From the NCBI RefSeq assembly GCF_000321225.1, contig NW_004450483.1, positions 2,395,435 through 2,459,434 of the forward strand: a stretch of DNA of 64,000 nt. The letters run 5' to 3'. Below are positions 43,909 through 55,890 of this stretch, in pieces. The notes below the pieces were generated by a model, which was not told the DNA's origin, ran no database searches, and saw only the letters and a list, made by a program, of their open reading frames with translations. The position numbers and the translations under genes were made by a program. This DNA comes from Odobenus rosmarus divergens (taxonomy: Eukaryota; Chordata; Mammalia; Carnivora; Odobenidae). Position 1 is the stretch's first letter. Every line of letters starts with the position of its first letter.

Positions 43909-44330
43909 GCTGGCGGGGTTGCGAAGATCCGGAAAACCCGCGGACGCGACGAAGAGCAGATAACACACGACTCGACTGGCAGCGCCTTTAGAGGCGCAGC
44001 CGCAGAAGACTCCAACCCCGCCAGGCAGGCCGGGCAGCCAATCAGAAGCCAGCTCTACGCTGGGGGCGTGTCCAGCCTCCGCAGCGCCGCCACACCCCGC
44101 CCGAAACCACGTGGGTCTGCTCGCACACGCGCAGTGGGGAGCCGAAGGGGACGCCGGGAACAGGTGGGGCCCGCGGAGGTAGGGGCGTGCTTGCTGGAGA
44201 GGGCCCGCAGGTCCGAGTCAGGGTTTGGGCTCGGCGGCTGTGGGGGGTGGACCGCGGGGGCAGAGGAGAGGGGGCGGTGACCAAAGACCAGGGACTTCTT
44301 CATTCAGTCTTGTGTCTGCAGTGAAGAGCC
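43690..44330. promoter_or_regulatory. CpG-island promoter of DBI, probably bidirectional
   Basis: Dense CpG sequence surrounds DBI exon 1, in contrast to the AT-rich flanks. Visible motifs: a CCAAT box at 44038-44042 (NF-Y type), a GC box CCCCGCCC at 44095-44102, an E-box CACGTG at 44108-44113 (USF type) and an NRF-1-like GCACACGCGCAG near 44123-44134. There is no TATA box near the DBI start. Known gene order in mammals puts C2orf76 head to head with DBI, so this is probably a shared promoter. Candidate plus-strand donors for a noncoding first exon of the partner are GAG|GTAGGG at 44179 and CAG|GTGGGG at 44164. Confidence 0.8.
43900..43908 (-). CDS. DBI: DBI coding exon 1 (Met-Ser-Gln)
   Basis: Three codons, ATG TCT CAG, followed by donor GTATAAAG (GT at 43899-43898). 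The 5' UTR continues to higher coordinates; an exact transcription start cannot be read from sequence and there is no TATA box. The exon is in phase 0, as in other mammalian DBI genes. Confidence 0.93.
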
Positions 44331-46639
44331 CCGAAGATGCGCCTCCGTACAAGTAACCTCTCAGGCCTGGGGAGGACGAGTGGGCTCTGCCCCTCACGGG
44401 GGTCTAGAGCAGTTTGTTAGGGGGTTAGGGAGTTGGAAGTTTACAGTTTTACATGGAAGGTAGGGTAGGGGAAGGTAACATTTCAAGAAAGCCTTTTAAG
44501 GAGCATTCCAGGCAGAAAATGAGTGTAAAGGTGTGAGCAAAGAGTGGAGGGAAAGAGTAGAAAGAGATGAGACTGGGGAGTTAAAGAGGTGTCAGACTGG
44601 CTAGATGATGCAGACCTTGGCCTTTATAAGAACTATAGGAATTTGGACTTTTATTTTGAGATGGGAAGCCAGAGGCTTTTAAGCAGAGGATGATGAGACT
44701 GAGGGGAGGCACATCTTTGCGAAGTTGTTGTAGAGGCTGATCCTCTCCATGGGAACAGAAAGGAGCAGCACAGGTGGCTGTCAGAATTTGAAGATGATGA
44801 GAATTTTCTGGTGTTTACAAAGCTGGGTGAAGGGAGGGAATTGATGGAAAATTCCCTGGAGATCATTTACAAAGATCCTTCCTCTCCAATTCCTAATTTG
44901 TGTCAAGAGAACTAGACTAGAAATCCTCACACACACACCCCAGCACCCCCCAACCCATTTACAGCCACAGGTATTTAGAAAGAAAGGCCAGGTGAAAGCT
45001 TTCAGATGTAACTTCTAACTAGTGGTAGGCCAGCCTTTATAAAATAATGTTTGGGAAGAAGTGGAGATGCAGTAGCAGGGAACAAATCTAGAGGCTTAAG
45101 TGTGAATAATTTTGGTAGAGAAGGAAAGCCGAACAAATTAAAAAAAGATTGTAGTTAAATTTGGGGAGATTACATTTGAATCTTGGGAAATAGAGGTTTC
45201 CCCCCCCACCAAAGCGACAGTTCAGAGCTGTTCCCCCCCCCCCCGGCACACATGAAGCCTGGATTCATTTTTGTTCCATCATTTAGTGCTTACAGATTCC
45301 TTGATGGAAATTCAGATTATTGTCTATGTGGGTCAGATTTATAGTCAAATGTATCTTAGTCATTAGGTTTTAACATTAGGTTATTGTGTTTAGCACAATA
45401 GCACAATTAGTTAACTCTGACAATGTAACTTTATATTCCTCAAAGATTGGTTGATGTGATTGAGTTTTGTCTGGACACTGTGGAAAGCAAGGCTAGTGTT
45501 TTAACTTGGCAGTCACCAGTTTAAGTGAGGTTGATTTGTTGCTTTCTTATTTGGAATATACTCCACTTTCCTAAAAAACAAAAAACCTCAACTTTCCACA
45601 TGGTAGTTCTGTGCCCAAGTGAGTCCACAAAAGTTGCCTAATGCAAGTGAAGTATATAACTAGTAAGGATTGTGGGACTCAGGGAGCAGGGTGCTAAAGG
45701 GTTTTCCTTGCTACAGGGTCCACCCTAGGCCAAGTTTTGAAATAGCTGAAGGCATGCTCTTTGGCCTGCGTCCTGCTTCCTTCCCCCATTCCTCAGGGAC
45801 CCATTTTGTGTGATTTCCACCTATGGAAATGTTGCCTTAAGGTCTCCATTTACTGTTTCTATTCTAGGCAATTGGAATGGCATTTGGCTTTTAAAATAAA
45901 GAGCTAACAAGCCAGCATCTGAGATTTAATTTTTTGAAGTAAATTTTAGAGTAAATTTGGGGATCAATAAATTGTATGAATTTTAATTCTATATTTCTAT
46001 AGCATTTAAAAGGAAATAGTTCTTTATATCCCCAGAAAATGCAGGTTCCTCAGCTGTGTTTATATCCTTGCTAACAACTAGCACACTTGGTAATAATTTT
46101 ATTTACAATCACTTTTACTTATTCTTCTGATTTCTCTCCCCTACATAAGCCTGGGAAAATAGGGAGGGATCACCTTGTATTGGTCAGTGCTCTATCTCCA
46201 AGTGCCAGGAACTTCATAGGCACTGAGCAAATGGCAGGTGATGAACAGAGTCCTTTGCTCTCTATGAAATGTATTCATTTTGATTAGCCATGAACTTGGA
46301 AACTAAGTTTATGGAACTGAATGTGCAACTAAAGGCAATGGTAAAGTAGATGAATTCTGGTGCAAGGACCATGTAATCTCTTTGTATCACTCCTAGCTGG
46401 AAGCAGAACACACAACAAATATTAAGGGAAGATGGGGAACCTGATGAGCCACCCAGTCAGTCTAATTGACCCTCCCCATTTAGTAGAGAGGCTCTTGACA
46501 TTGCTGCAACGTGCCCTCACATCCTTGGGATGCCAATTTTGACTATTCACAGGCTACACTTGCTGGGTCTCAGTGTAAAGCCAGACGGGCAAGATACATT
46601 AACAGGTGAAAGCAGTTCTTGCTCAGTGGGTGTGAAGAG
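44331..46639. other. No exon or repeat recognised; poly-C run at 45233-45244
   Basis: Unique-looking, probably intronic. The C-run follows TGTT and ends in CCGGCAC. Confidence 0.45.
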
Positions 46640-47092
46640 TAGTTTTCTTTTTTCCCGTTTATTTATTTATATTTTGATGTAGTGTTCCATGGTTCATTAT
46701 TTGCATATAACACCCAGTGCTCCATTCAATACGTGCCCTCTTTAATACCCATCACCAGGCTAACCCACCCCCCCACGTCCCCCCAGAACCCTCAGTTTGT
46801 TTCTCAGAGTCCATAGTCTCTCATGGTTCGTCTCCCCCTCCGATTTCCGCCCCCTTCATTTTTCCTTTCCTACGATCTTTTTTTTTTTTTTTAACATATA
46901 ATGTATTATTTGTTTCAGAGGTACAGGTCTGTGATTCAACAGTCTTACACAATTCACGGACACACCATAGCACATACCCGCCCCAATGTCTGTCACCCAA
47001 CTACCCCATCCCTCCCACCCCCCCACCACTTAAGCAATCCTCAGTTTGTTTCCTGAGATTAAGAATTCCTCATATCAGTGAGATCGATTCCT
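46640..47092 (-). mobile_element. Carnivore L1 3' UTR fragments, minus strand
   Basis: The first part to about 46890 matches the same text as 5073-5361 (GATGTAGTGTTCCATGGTTC, CACCCAGTGCTCCATTC). The second begins AACATATAATGTATTATTTG and includes CAACAGTCTTACACAATTC. T-runs end both parts, so this may be two insertions. Confidence 0.85.
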
Positions 47093-47111
47093 CTGTCTCT
47101 TTAACTTTTCT

Positions 47112-47298
47112 TTCTTTCTTTTTTTTTTATTTTGAGAGAGAGAGAATGAGAGATAGAGAGCACGAGAGGAAAGAGGGTCAGAGGGAGAAGCAGACTCCCT
47201 GCTGAGCAGGGAGCCTGATGCGGGACTCGATCGCGGGACTCCAGGATCATGACCTGAGCCTAAGGCAGTCGCTTAACCAACTGAGCCACCCAGGCGCC
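47112..47298 (-). mobile_element. CAN-SINE with 19-bp TSD
   Basis: Duplication CTGTCTCTTTAACTTTTCT at 47093-47111 and 47299-47317. It sits at the end of the L1 fragment. Confidence 0.97.
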
Positions 47299-47616
47299 CT
47301 GTCTCTTTAACTTTTCTGATGGCATAACTCCTCTTCTAGAGGCTGGGCAGCTGCAAGTCTTAACCAACCCCTCCCGCCTGCCATTCTCTTGTTCCTTTGG
47401 ATGTTTATATTCAGAGGAATTGCAGCAAGCTGGATGTGAGAGAAGTGTGTGTGTGACCTGTAGGTGTATGATTTGCTCCTTTCCTGAGTCCTGTTTCCAG
47501 CTAACATGGCGGGGTGGTGGTTTGGGCTGAGGTGAGACTTGGATACCAGGGCTTGGGAGCAGGGGTTTGTGGGGGAAGTGTCCTACACTGGCTGGGAGTA
47601 AGGAAGGAGAGACTTT

Positions 47617-47809
47617 TTAAAAAAAAATTTTTTTTTTAAAGATATTATGTATTTGACAGCACAAGCAGGAGGAGTGGCAGGCAGAGGGACAGGGAGAAGC
47701 AGGCTCCCTGCTGAGCAAGGAGCCCAATGCTGGGCTCCATCCCAGGATCCTGAGATCATGACCTGAGCCGAAGATAGACGTTTACCCGACTGGGCCACCC
47801 AGGCGCCCC
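47617..47809 (-). mobile_element. CAN-SINE with TSD
   Basis: Duplication GAGAGACTTT at 47607-47616 and 47810-47819. The body lacks part of the GAGAGAGAG stretch. Confidence 0.95.
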
Positions 47810-47819
47810 GAGAGACTTT

Positions 47820-48640
47820 CTGAAGACTTACTTAAACATAAGTAAAGATAAACACTGCTGAGACTACTCCTGTATCCTGTTTGGAAATACTTAACGATTA
47901 TGGACAGGAGTAATGAAGCACCTTAGGAAGATAGCTTGAGTTCAGTACCGTAGTTCTTATTCAACCTCATTAGAAGTATAAACTCTTCTAAATCTGCTTT
48001 CATTTTGCCTGTTTCCCTAGCTCCTAGTTGCACATGACAGACCCTTGGTAAATGCTTTAGAACTAGGTTGTTAGGTGAATTTTCTAGTGAGCTTTTTTAT
48101 TGCCTGTCAAGAAAATTAGAAATATTAAAATCTGATGATAGGTGTCTTGGCTGATAATTCCTTTGGAGACAATGCCATTTTAAAAAACTTTATTTTTGAG
48201 ATGATGCACTAAAACAAAAAACCCTAATTTTTATTTTGAGGCAGTTGTAGGTTCACATGGAGTTGTTAAGTAACACGCAGATCCCTTACACCCTTTACAC
48301 ATTTCTCCCAGTGGTAACATCTTGCAAAACTATAATACATACCATAATCAGTACATTAACATTGAAATATCTAAGATATAGAACATTTCCATTATCAAGG
48401 AGCCCTTGTGTTATCCTATGATAAGGAAATCTGTGTGATTTAAAAAGTTAGAGCTTTTGCAACTTTATTGCTGGTTACATAAATTTGGCCATTATAATGT
48501 GCAAGCAATTGGAAAAAAAGTAAATGCTTGTTTTTATAGCAGTTCTCATTACAAATATTTATGTGGTAATGTCTATAAACAGCATCACTTTGATTACAGT
48601 AAATGTAGTGTTGTGATAAATTGGGGAAAAGCTTTTCATT
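47820..48640. other. No gene recognised; old L1ME-like stretch at 48210-48420
   Basis: The repeat stretch reads GAGGCAGTTGTAGGTTCACA and CATACCATAATCAGTACATT. The family is uncertain. Confidence 0.4.
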
Positions 48641-49177
48641 ATTGAGTCTGATGTTAGCTGTGGTTTGTTATATATGGTCTTTATTATTGTCTACCCTCTT
48701 CATTGAGAGTTTTTGCTATAAACAGATGTTGAATTTTGTTAAATGCTTTTTCTACATCCATCAAGATGACCATGATTTTATCCTTCAATTTGTTAATTTG
48801 GTGTATCACATCTATTGATTTGTGGATGTTAAACTATACTTGCATGCCTGGAATAAATCCCACTTGATTGTGGTGTATGGTCTTTTAATGTATTGTTGAA
48901 TTGGATATGTTAATATTTTGTTTGGGATTTTTGCATGTGTATTCATCAGGGATGTTGGCCTGTAATTTTCTTTTTTGGTGGTATCTATCTGGTTTTGGTA
49001 TCAGGGTGATGCTGGCTTTGTAAAATGATTTTGGAAATATTCTGTCCTTTTCAGTTTTTTAGAATAATTTGAGAAGGATGGGTACTAACTCTTCTTTAAA
49101 TGTTTGGTAGAATTCATCTCTGAAGCCATCTGTCCCTGGACTTCTGTTTTTTGGGAGTTTCAAAATTACTGGTTCGG

Positions 49178-49374
49178 GGGGCGCCTGGGTGGCTCAGTCG
49201 TTAAGCGTCTGCCTTCAGCTCAGGTCATGATCCCGGGGTCCTGGGATCGAGCCCCACATCGGGCTCCCTGCTCCGTGGGGAAGCCTGCTTCTCCCTCTCC
49301 CCCTGCTTGTGTTCCCTCTCTCACTGTCTTTCTCTCTCTCTGTCAAATAATAAAATAAAATCTTTAAAAAAAAA
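49178..49374 (+). mobile_element. CAN-SINE in old L1, with TSD
   Basis: Duplication AAATTACTGGTTCGG at 49163-49177 and 49375-49389. Complete SINE. Confidence 0.97.
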
Positions 49375-50586
49375 AAATTACTGGTTCGGTTTCATTACTT
49401 GTAATCAGTCTCTTCATATTTTATATTGCTTCGTGATTCAGTCTTGGAAGGTTGTGTATTTTTGGAATTTATCCATTTCTCCTAGGTTTTCCAATTTGTT
49501 GGCATATAATTGTTCAAAGTACTCTCTTTGATCCTTTGTATTTCTGTGGTGTCAGTTGTAAGTTCTCTTTCATTTCTGAGTTTATTTGGATCCTCTCTTT
49601 TTTTTTTTTTTGATGAGGTTGTCTAGCTAAAAGTTTGATTTTGTTTATCTTTTCAAAGAGCCAGCTTTTAAGTTTTGTTGATCTTTTCTATTTTTTTTTG
49701 TTGTTGTTGCTATTTATTTCTGCTCTGATCTTTATTATGGCCTACTAAATTTGGGCTTTGTTTGTTCTTTTTCTAGTTCCTTTAGATTTCAAGTTAGACC
49801 GTTTATTTGGGATTTTTCTTGTTTCTTGAGATAGGCCTGAATTGCTGTGAAGTTCCCTTTTAGAACTGCCTTGGCTGCATCTCATAGATTTTGGAAGGTT
49901 ATGTTTCCATTTTCATGTGTTTCAGGTATTTTTTTATTTCTTTTTTATTTCTTTGTTTGACCCATTGGTTATTTAGTCTCCATGTATTTGTGTTTTTTCC
50001 AGTTTTCTTTTTGTGATTGATTTCTAGTTTCATACTGTTGTGGTCAGAAAAGATTCTTGATATGATTTTAGTCTTCTTGAATTTATGGAGACTTGTTTTT
50101 TGGACCAAGATGTGATCTATCCTAGAGAATGTGTCCTATGCACTTGAAGAGAATGTATATTCTGCCTTTGGATGAAATGTTCTATATATATCTATTTAGT
50201 CCATCTGGCCTAATGTGTTGTTTAAGGCCAGTGTTTCCTTATTGGTTTTTTCCCTCTGGATGATATATTCATTAATGTAAGTGGGGTATTAAAGTTTCCT
50301 ACTGTTTGGTATTATTGTCGATTTCTCCCTTTGTGTCTGTTAATATTTGCTTTATATATTTAGGGGCTCCTATGTTGGGTGCGTAAATACTTATGAATGT
50401 TATATCCTCCTGTTGGATTGACCCCTTCCTTCATCATTATGTGTAATATTCCTCTTTGTCTTTTGTTACAGTCTTTGTTTTAAATTCTTTTGTCTGATAT
50501 GTGTATTGCTACTCCAGCTTTCTTTTCATTTCCATTTGCATGGAATATCTTTTTCTATTCCTTCACTTTCATTCTGTGTGTCTTTA

Positions 50587-50786
50587 TTTATTTATTTATC
50601 TATTTTTAAAAGATTTTATTTATTCAGAGAGAATGTGAGAGAGGGAACACAAGCAGGGGGAATGGGAGAGGGAGAAGCAGGCTTCCCGCTGAGCAGGGAG
50701 CCCGATGCTTGGCTCGATCCCAGGACCCTGGGATCATGACGTGAGCCGAAGGCAGACGCTTAACGACTGAGCCACCCAGGCGCCCC
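50587..50786 (-). mobile_element. CAN-SINE in old L1, with TSD
   Basis: Duplication TTCTGTGTGTCTTTA at 50572-50586 and 50790-50804. Confidence 0.95.
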
Positions 50787-51564
50787 TCGTTCTGTGTGTC
50801 TTTAGAACTGAAGTGAGTCCCTTGTAGGTCACATATAGATGGGTCTAGTTTTGTTTTTTTGTTTTTGTTTTTTTTTGTTTGTTTTAATCCAGTCACCCTG
50901 TCTTGATTGGTGCATTTAATCCATTTACATTTAAAGTAATTATTGATAGGTATGTACTTATTGCTATTTTTGTTGTTTTTTGGTTTTTGAAGTTCTCTTG
51001 CCTTTCTTCTCGTGATCTCTTGCCTTGTGTTTCGATGGTTTTCTTTAGTGTTATATTTGGTTTCCTTTCTCTCTATTTTGTTGTGTGTAACTGTTGTAGG
51101 TTTTTGGTTTGTTGTTACTGTGAGGCTTGTATTTGAGATATATTTGTTTTTAACCTGATAGTGCTTATGTTTGAGTGCATTCTATAAGTTCCTTTTTATT
51201 GCCAAGTAATAGTCTATTATATGGATGAACTAGTTTAAGGATTCATCTGCTGAAGGATATCTATATTGTTTCCATTTCTTTGGCCATTACCAGTAAAGCT
51301 GCCACTAGTCACTTATGTACAGATTTTTGTGTGAACACGTTTTTATTTTTCTGAGAGAAATGTCCAGGAATGCAGTTCTGGGCCATATTGCCATTCTGTG
51401 GCAATTTTGTAAGAAACTGCCATTGTGGCTGTACCATTTTACATTCTTACGAGCAATGAATGAGAGATCCAGTTTTTCCACATCCTTGCCAGCCTTTGGT
51501 GGTATCACTCTTTTTTATTTTAGGTATTTTGATAGATTTGTAGCAGTATCTCATTGTAATTTTA

Positions 51565-51778
51565 TTTTTTTTAAAATTTTATTTATTTTTAAGGATTTTG
51601 TTTATTTATTTGATAGAGAGAGACACAGCGAGAGAGGGAACACAAGCAGGGGGAGTGGGAGAGGGAGAAGCAGGCCTCCCGTGGACCAGGGAGCCCGATG
51701 CCGGGCTCCATCCCAGGACCCTGGCATCATGACCTGAGCCGAAGGCAAATGCTTAACGACTGAGCCACCCAGGCGCCC
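51565..51778 (-). mobile_element. CAN-SINE with TSD
   Basis: Imperfect duplication CTCAtTGTaATTTTA / CTCAcTGTgATTTTA at 51550-51564 and 51779-51793. Confidence 0.95.
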
Positions 51779-51898
51779 CTCACTGTGATTTTAATTTGCA
51801 TTTCCTAATGGCTAATGATGTTGAACATCTTTTCATGTGCTTATTTGCCATCTGTATATCTCTTCTGTGAAATGTCTCTGTGTCTTTGTACATGTTTT

Positions 51899-52090
51899 TT
51901 TTTTTTTTAAAGATTTTATTTATTTATTCATGAGAGACAGAGAGACAGGAGAGAGAGAGAGAGAGAGAGGCAGAGGGAGAAGCAGGCTCCGAAGGAGCAG
52001 GGAGCCTGATGCGGGACTCGATCCCAGGACCCTGGGATCATGACCTGAGCTGAAGGCAGACACTTAACCATCTGAGCCACCCAGGCGCCC
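51899..52090 (-). mobile_element. CAN-SINE, ATTCATGAGAGACAGAG body subtype, with TSD
   Basis: Duplication TCTTTGTACATGTTTT at 51883-51898 and 52091-52106. The body start TTATTCATGAGAGACAGAG resembles the dog-type SINEC body, as does the copy at 62736. Confidence 0.96.
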
Positions 52091-52440
52091 TCTTTGTACA
52101 TGTTTTAATTGTATTTTTTCAATGTTGAGTTTTGAGAGTTCTTTATGTATTCTGGGTACTAGTCCTTTGTTGGCGAATATTTTCTCACTGTTTTTAGCTT
52201 GTCTTTTCATCCTTTCACAGAGTCTTTCATAGAGCATAAGTTTTTAATTTTGACTGAAATCCAACTTACCCATTTTTCCTTTTATGGATTGGAGCTGGCA
52301 TCTAATAACTCTTTTCCTAGTTCTATATCCTGAAGATTTTCTCCTATTTTTTAAAAAGTTTTATAGTTTTGCATTTAGTAAATGCAAATAATACGAATAA
52401 CATAATTTTTGTATATGGTATAAGATTTGGGTTGAGGTTC

Positions 52441-52585
52441 CTTTTTTTTTTTCAAGTTTTTATTTAAGTTCCAATAAACACACAGTGTGATATTAGTTTC
52501 AGATGTAGAATTTAGTGATTCATCACTTACCTGCAATACTCAGTGCTCATCACAGCAAGTGCACCCCTTAACTCACCCCCCCCAC
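52441..52585 (-). mobile_element. Short carnivore L1 3' end insert with TSD
   Basis: About 145 bp of young L1 3' UTR (CCAATAAACACACAGTGTG, ...CTGCAATACTCAGTGCTCAT) flanked by TTGAGGTTC at 52432-52440 and 52586-52594. It lies inside the older L1. Confidence 0.85.
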
Positions 52586-53020
52586 TTGAGGTTCTTTTTT
52601 TATTTTTCCTCCTGATGTCTAATTGCTTCAGCACCATGTTGAAAAAATATCTTTCCTCTATTGAACTCCTTTTTACCTTTATCAGTAATCTGTTGGGCAT
52701 ATTTATGTGGTCTTTTATTGGGTTTTCTCTCTGTTCTATTGATTTATGCATTTATTCCTCCATTAATACCATGCAGACCTGATTACTATAGCTATGTAAT
52801 AAGTCTTGAAATTGGGTAAACAGATTCCTCCAACTTTATTCCTCTTTTTCAAAATTGTTCTAGCTATTCTAGTTCCTTTATTTTTCCATATAAATTTTGC
52901 AATAATGTCATTGTCTACAAAAAAATCTTTTTGTGATTTTGATAGGAATTGCATTAAATTTGTATATCAGTGTGGGGAGAATTGATTTATTTACTCTCAG
53001 GTCTTCTAATATATGAACTC

Positions 53021-53204
53021 TCTATTTTTTTTTAAAGATTTTATTTATTTATTTGACAGAGACAGCGAGAGAGGGAACACAAGCGGGGGAGTGGGAGAGG
53101 GAGAAGCAGGCTTCCCGCAGAGCAGGGAGCCCGATGTGGGGCTCGATCCCAGGATCCTGGGATCATGACATGAGCCGAAGGCAGATGCTTAACGACTGAG
53201 CTCC
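53021..53204 (-). mobile_element. CAN-SINE lacking the first head bases
   Basis: Ends at AACGACTGAG, so the terminal CCACCCAGGCGCCCC is missing (5' truncation of about 15 bp). Short duplication TGAACTC at 53014-53020 and 53205-53211. Confidence 0.93.
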
Positions 53205-53393
53205 TGAACTCCATATGTTTTAACTTTTATTTTGATCTTCTTTAATGTATTTGATCATCAGTTTGTACTTTTTATCATCTAAGTCCTGTACGTGTTTTGT
53301 TAGATTTTTGCTTGTTTTTGAGTGATTGCAAATGATATAGTATTTTTAATTGTGTGCATGTGTTCATTGCTAGTATATAGAAATAAAACTGGT

Positions 53394-53590
53394 GGGTGCC
53401 TGGGTGGCTCAGTTGGTTAAGCGACTGCCTTTGGCTCAGGTCATGATCCTGGAGTCCTGGGATCGAGTCCCGCATCGGGCTCCCTGCTCAGCGGGGAGTC
53501 TGCTTCTCCCTCTGACCTTCTTCCCTCTCATGCTCTCTCTCTACCATTCTCTCTCTCTCTCAATAAATAAATAAAAATCTTTAAAAAAAA
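53394..53590 (+). mobile_element. CAN-SINE with TSD
   Basis: Duplication GAAATAAAAcTGGT / GAAATAAAAtTGGT at 53380-53393 and 53591-53604. Confidence 0.96.
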
Positions 53591-54397
53591 GAAATAAAAT
53601 TGGTTTTTATGTGTTTATCTTGCATCTGTGACTTTGCTGAACTCACTTATTCTAAAAGCTTTTTTTCTTGTAGATCCTTTGGCTTTTCTCTACAGCTAAT
53701 TATGTCATCTGCAAATAGGTACAGTTTTATTTATGATTTATGTGTCTTTTATTTCCTTTTTTGGAAATAAATTCCTTTCATATTTTCCTTTTCCTTTGTC
53801 TTATTGCACTGGCTAGAACTTCCAGGATTGTGTGGAATAAGAGTGATAAGAGAGGAAAAGAAGTGATGAGAGTAGATATCTTTGTCTTGTTTCTCATCTG
53901 AAGGGGAAGGCATTTAGTCTTTCACCATTAAATATAATGGTAGCTGTGGATTTTTTTTTGTAAATGTGCTTTATCAAGTTGAGATAGTGCCCCTCTATTC
54001 CTATTTTTCTGGGAGTTCTTATGACTGGATGTAGAAATTTGTCATATGCTTTTTTTTTGCATTGATGTGATTATGTGATTTTTCTTCTTTGGCCTTTTAA
54101 TGTGGCAGATTACATTGATTACTTTTCGAATATTGAACTAGCTTTGCTTCCTTGGAAGAAACCCCACTTGGTCATGACTTATAATTCTTTGTATATATTG
54201 CTGAATTCTGTTTGCTAATATTTTAAGGATATTTATATCTGTATTCGTAAGGCAAATAGGTCTGTAGTCTAGAAGGATTCTGTCACCCATAACAAGCCTG
54301 GCTGGTGAGTGATCCTGACCCGAATGCCCTGCACTGCAAGGTGGTGGTACTGATCACTGTAGCTGAAACTGGAGAGAGATTTCATACCACCTTTTCT

Positions 54398-54593
54398 TTT
54401 TTTTTTTTTATATTTTATTTATTTGACAGAGAGAGACACAGCAAGAGAGGGAACACAAGCAGGGGGAGTGGGAGAGGGAGAAGCAGGCTTCCCTCAGAGC
54501 AGGGAGCCCGATGCGGGGCTCGATCCCAGGACCCTGGGATTAGGACCTGAGCCGAAGGCAGACGCTTAACCGACTGAGCCACCCAGGCGCCTC
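54398..54593 (-). mobile_element. CAN-SINE with 16-bp TSD
   Basis: Duplication TCATACCACCTTTTCT at 54382-54397 and 54594-54609. Confidence 0.97.
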
Positions 54594-55571
54594 TCATACC
54601 ACCTTTTCTAATTGGTGGTCTCATTGTAGGGAAAACTACCCAGAGGGTACACTTGAAGTAATGAGCCAATTAATCTTCCTAGAAGCTCCCCCTGAGTAAT
54701 TAAGATTAGTTTTGGAGTGATTGCCACTGTTGGTCTGCTTGTTGGTATCCAAGAGCTTGCTCATCATGTTTTTAAAAACATCTGTGAGACTAAGATGCAA
54801 ATAACAGTGTTTTGGGGAGGGAGGCAAGTTAATACTTCCACAAAAAAAAAAAAAAAAAATCACAGGCCTGGGGGTGCACATGGTGTCATTGGAAAGAAAT
54901 TGCTTTACAGTTTATGCCTGGGACCCACGTGGCTCAGAGGGCACAAGGCATCAAGGCCTCCAGTTATAACCTTTGGCCAGCTGGTAGGCATTAGGGTTTT
55001 CACCTGAGTACACATCATTGCATTTGGAACTTATTTTTGGAGGGACTGTCTGAGGGCAGTCAGTCTGGTCTGTCTTGTTTTTCTTTGCCACTAGCTGAGT
55101 GGCATTTGTCCCATGGCGTGGCTGTGGGGAGGGGGTGGCGTGCGGCAGTGAAGAAGACACCTGAAAATGTTGGCAGGTGTTTTGCATGGGAGGCAGAGAA
55201 GCTGGGATATGCGTTTCTGATAGACAGTTCTGCTAATGGTGATCCTGTTGTGGTCAGAGCCATCTTTTAGGACTTGGCAGACTCAAGTGTCAGTAAATTG
55301 GAGGTCCTTAGTTTGGGGGAAATTCAGCAGGGTGTTTTGCTTCACGAGGACTTTTGTAGGGGCAGGTAGTTTTCAAGACAGAAGATCTCTAATGAGCGAT
55401 CCTTCCCACTCACATCCCGTGGGGTATAAGTTGTTCTCTGTGTAGATGCCTTAGATGCTGAGGTTATTTCCTTCCCTCCACCTCTACAAAAATCTGTGTG
55501 TCTCATTCCAGTAGCTATAACTTTACCTTTCTTCTAATTAGCTCCTATTCGCTGAAGAGATTTTTTTTTTT

Positions 55572-55770
55572 TAAAGGTTTTATTTATTTAATTGACAGAG
55601 AGAGAGAGAGAGACAGAGAGAGAGGGAACACAAGCGGGGGGAGTGGGAGAGGGAGAGAAGCAGGCTTCCCGCCAAGCAGGGAGCCCGATGCGGGGCTCGA
55701 TCCCAGGACCCTGGGATCATGACCTGAGCCGAAGGCAGTCGCTTAACCAACTGAACCACCCAGGCGCCCC
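55572..55770 (-). mobile_element. CAN-SINE, first of a tandem pair
   Basis: T-rich start, AAAGGTTTTATTTATTTAATTG, GAGAGAGAG body and head GAACCACCCAGGCGCCCC. AAGAGATTTTTTTT occurs on both sides (55555 and 55771). Confidence 0.95.
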
Positions 55771-55775
55771 AAGAG

Positions 55776-55890
55776 ATTTTTTTTTAAAAGATTTTATTTT
55801 TAAGTAATCTCTACACCCAGCATGGGGCTCGAACTCACGACCCCAAGATCAAGAGTCACACATTCCACCGACTGAGCCAGCCAGGCACCA
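55776..55890 (-). mobile_element. Short-body tRNA-Lys SINE, abutting another SINE
   Basis: TTTTTAAAAGATTTTATTTT, TAAGTAATCTCTACACCCAG, CATGGGGCTCGAACTCACG, ACTGAGCCAGCCAGGC. Best-preserved copy of this subfamily in the window, keeping both A-box and B-box-like segments. Confidence 0.88.

Larger units (their letters stand above)
48641..51150 (-). mobile_element. Old L1 ORF2 (RT and endonuclease parts), minus strand
   Basis: From left to right in reverse: the RT region (AATGCTTTTTCTACATCCATC, GGCCTGTAATTTTCTTTTTTGG), the linker, then the endonuclease part (open frame 50108-49899 with SDHNSMKLEINHKKK), ending near 51150 at the start of ORF2. Stops throughout. SINEs at 49178 and 50587 interrupt it. 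Confidence 0.8.
51151..54270 (-). mobile_element. Second old L1, minus strand (3' part to RT)
   Basis: Left part is 3' UTR-like (AAGCTGCCACTAGTCACTTATG, ATTTGCATTTCCTAATGGC). From about 52140 to 54270 it is ORF2 C-terminus to RT in reverse (ATTCTGGGTACTAGTCC, TTGATAGGAATTGCATTAAA, ACTTCCAGGATTGTGTGG). Several SINEs and one short young L1 insert interrupt it. Confidence 0.75.

Noticed and set aside
43699..44280. 193-codon plus-strand ORF across the DBI CpG island
   Set aside because: It is antisense to DBI exon 1, very arginine/alanine/glycine-rich as expected of any open frame in CpG-island sequence, overlaps other ORFs and has no domain.
47093..47317. Regular direct repeats flanking elements, considered as CRISPR-like
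   Set aside because: They are target-site duplications of SINEs of about 10-22 bp, each different. No array with repeated spacers exists.
55776..55890. tRNA-Lys-like fold as a possible tRNA gene
   Set aside because: The tRNA-like head has a SINE tail and an A-run, and lacks a proper acceptor stem and terminator. Repeated copies in the window show it is a SINE.
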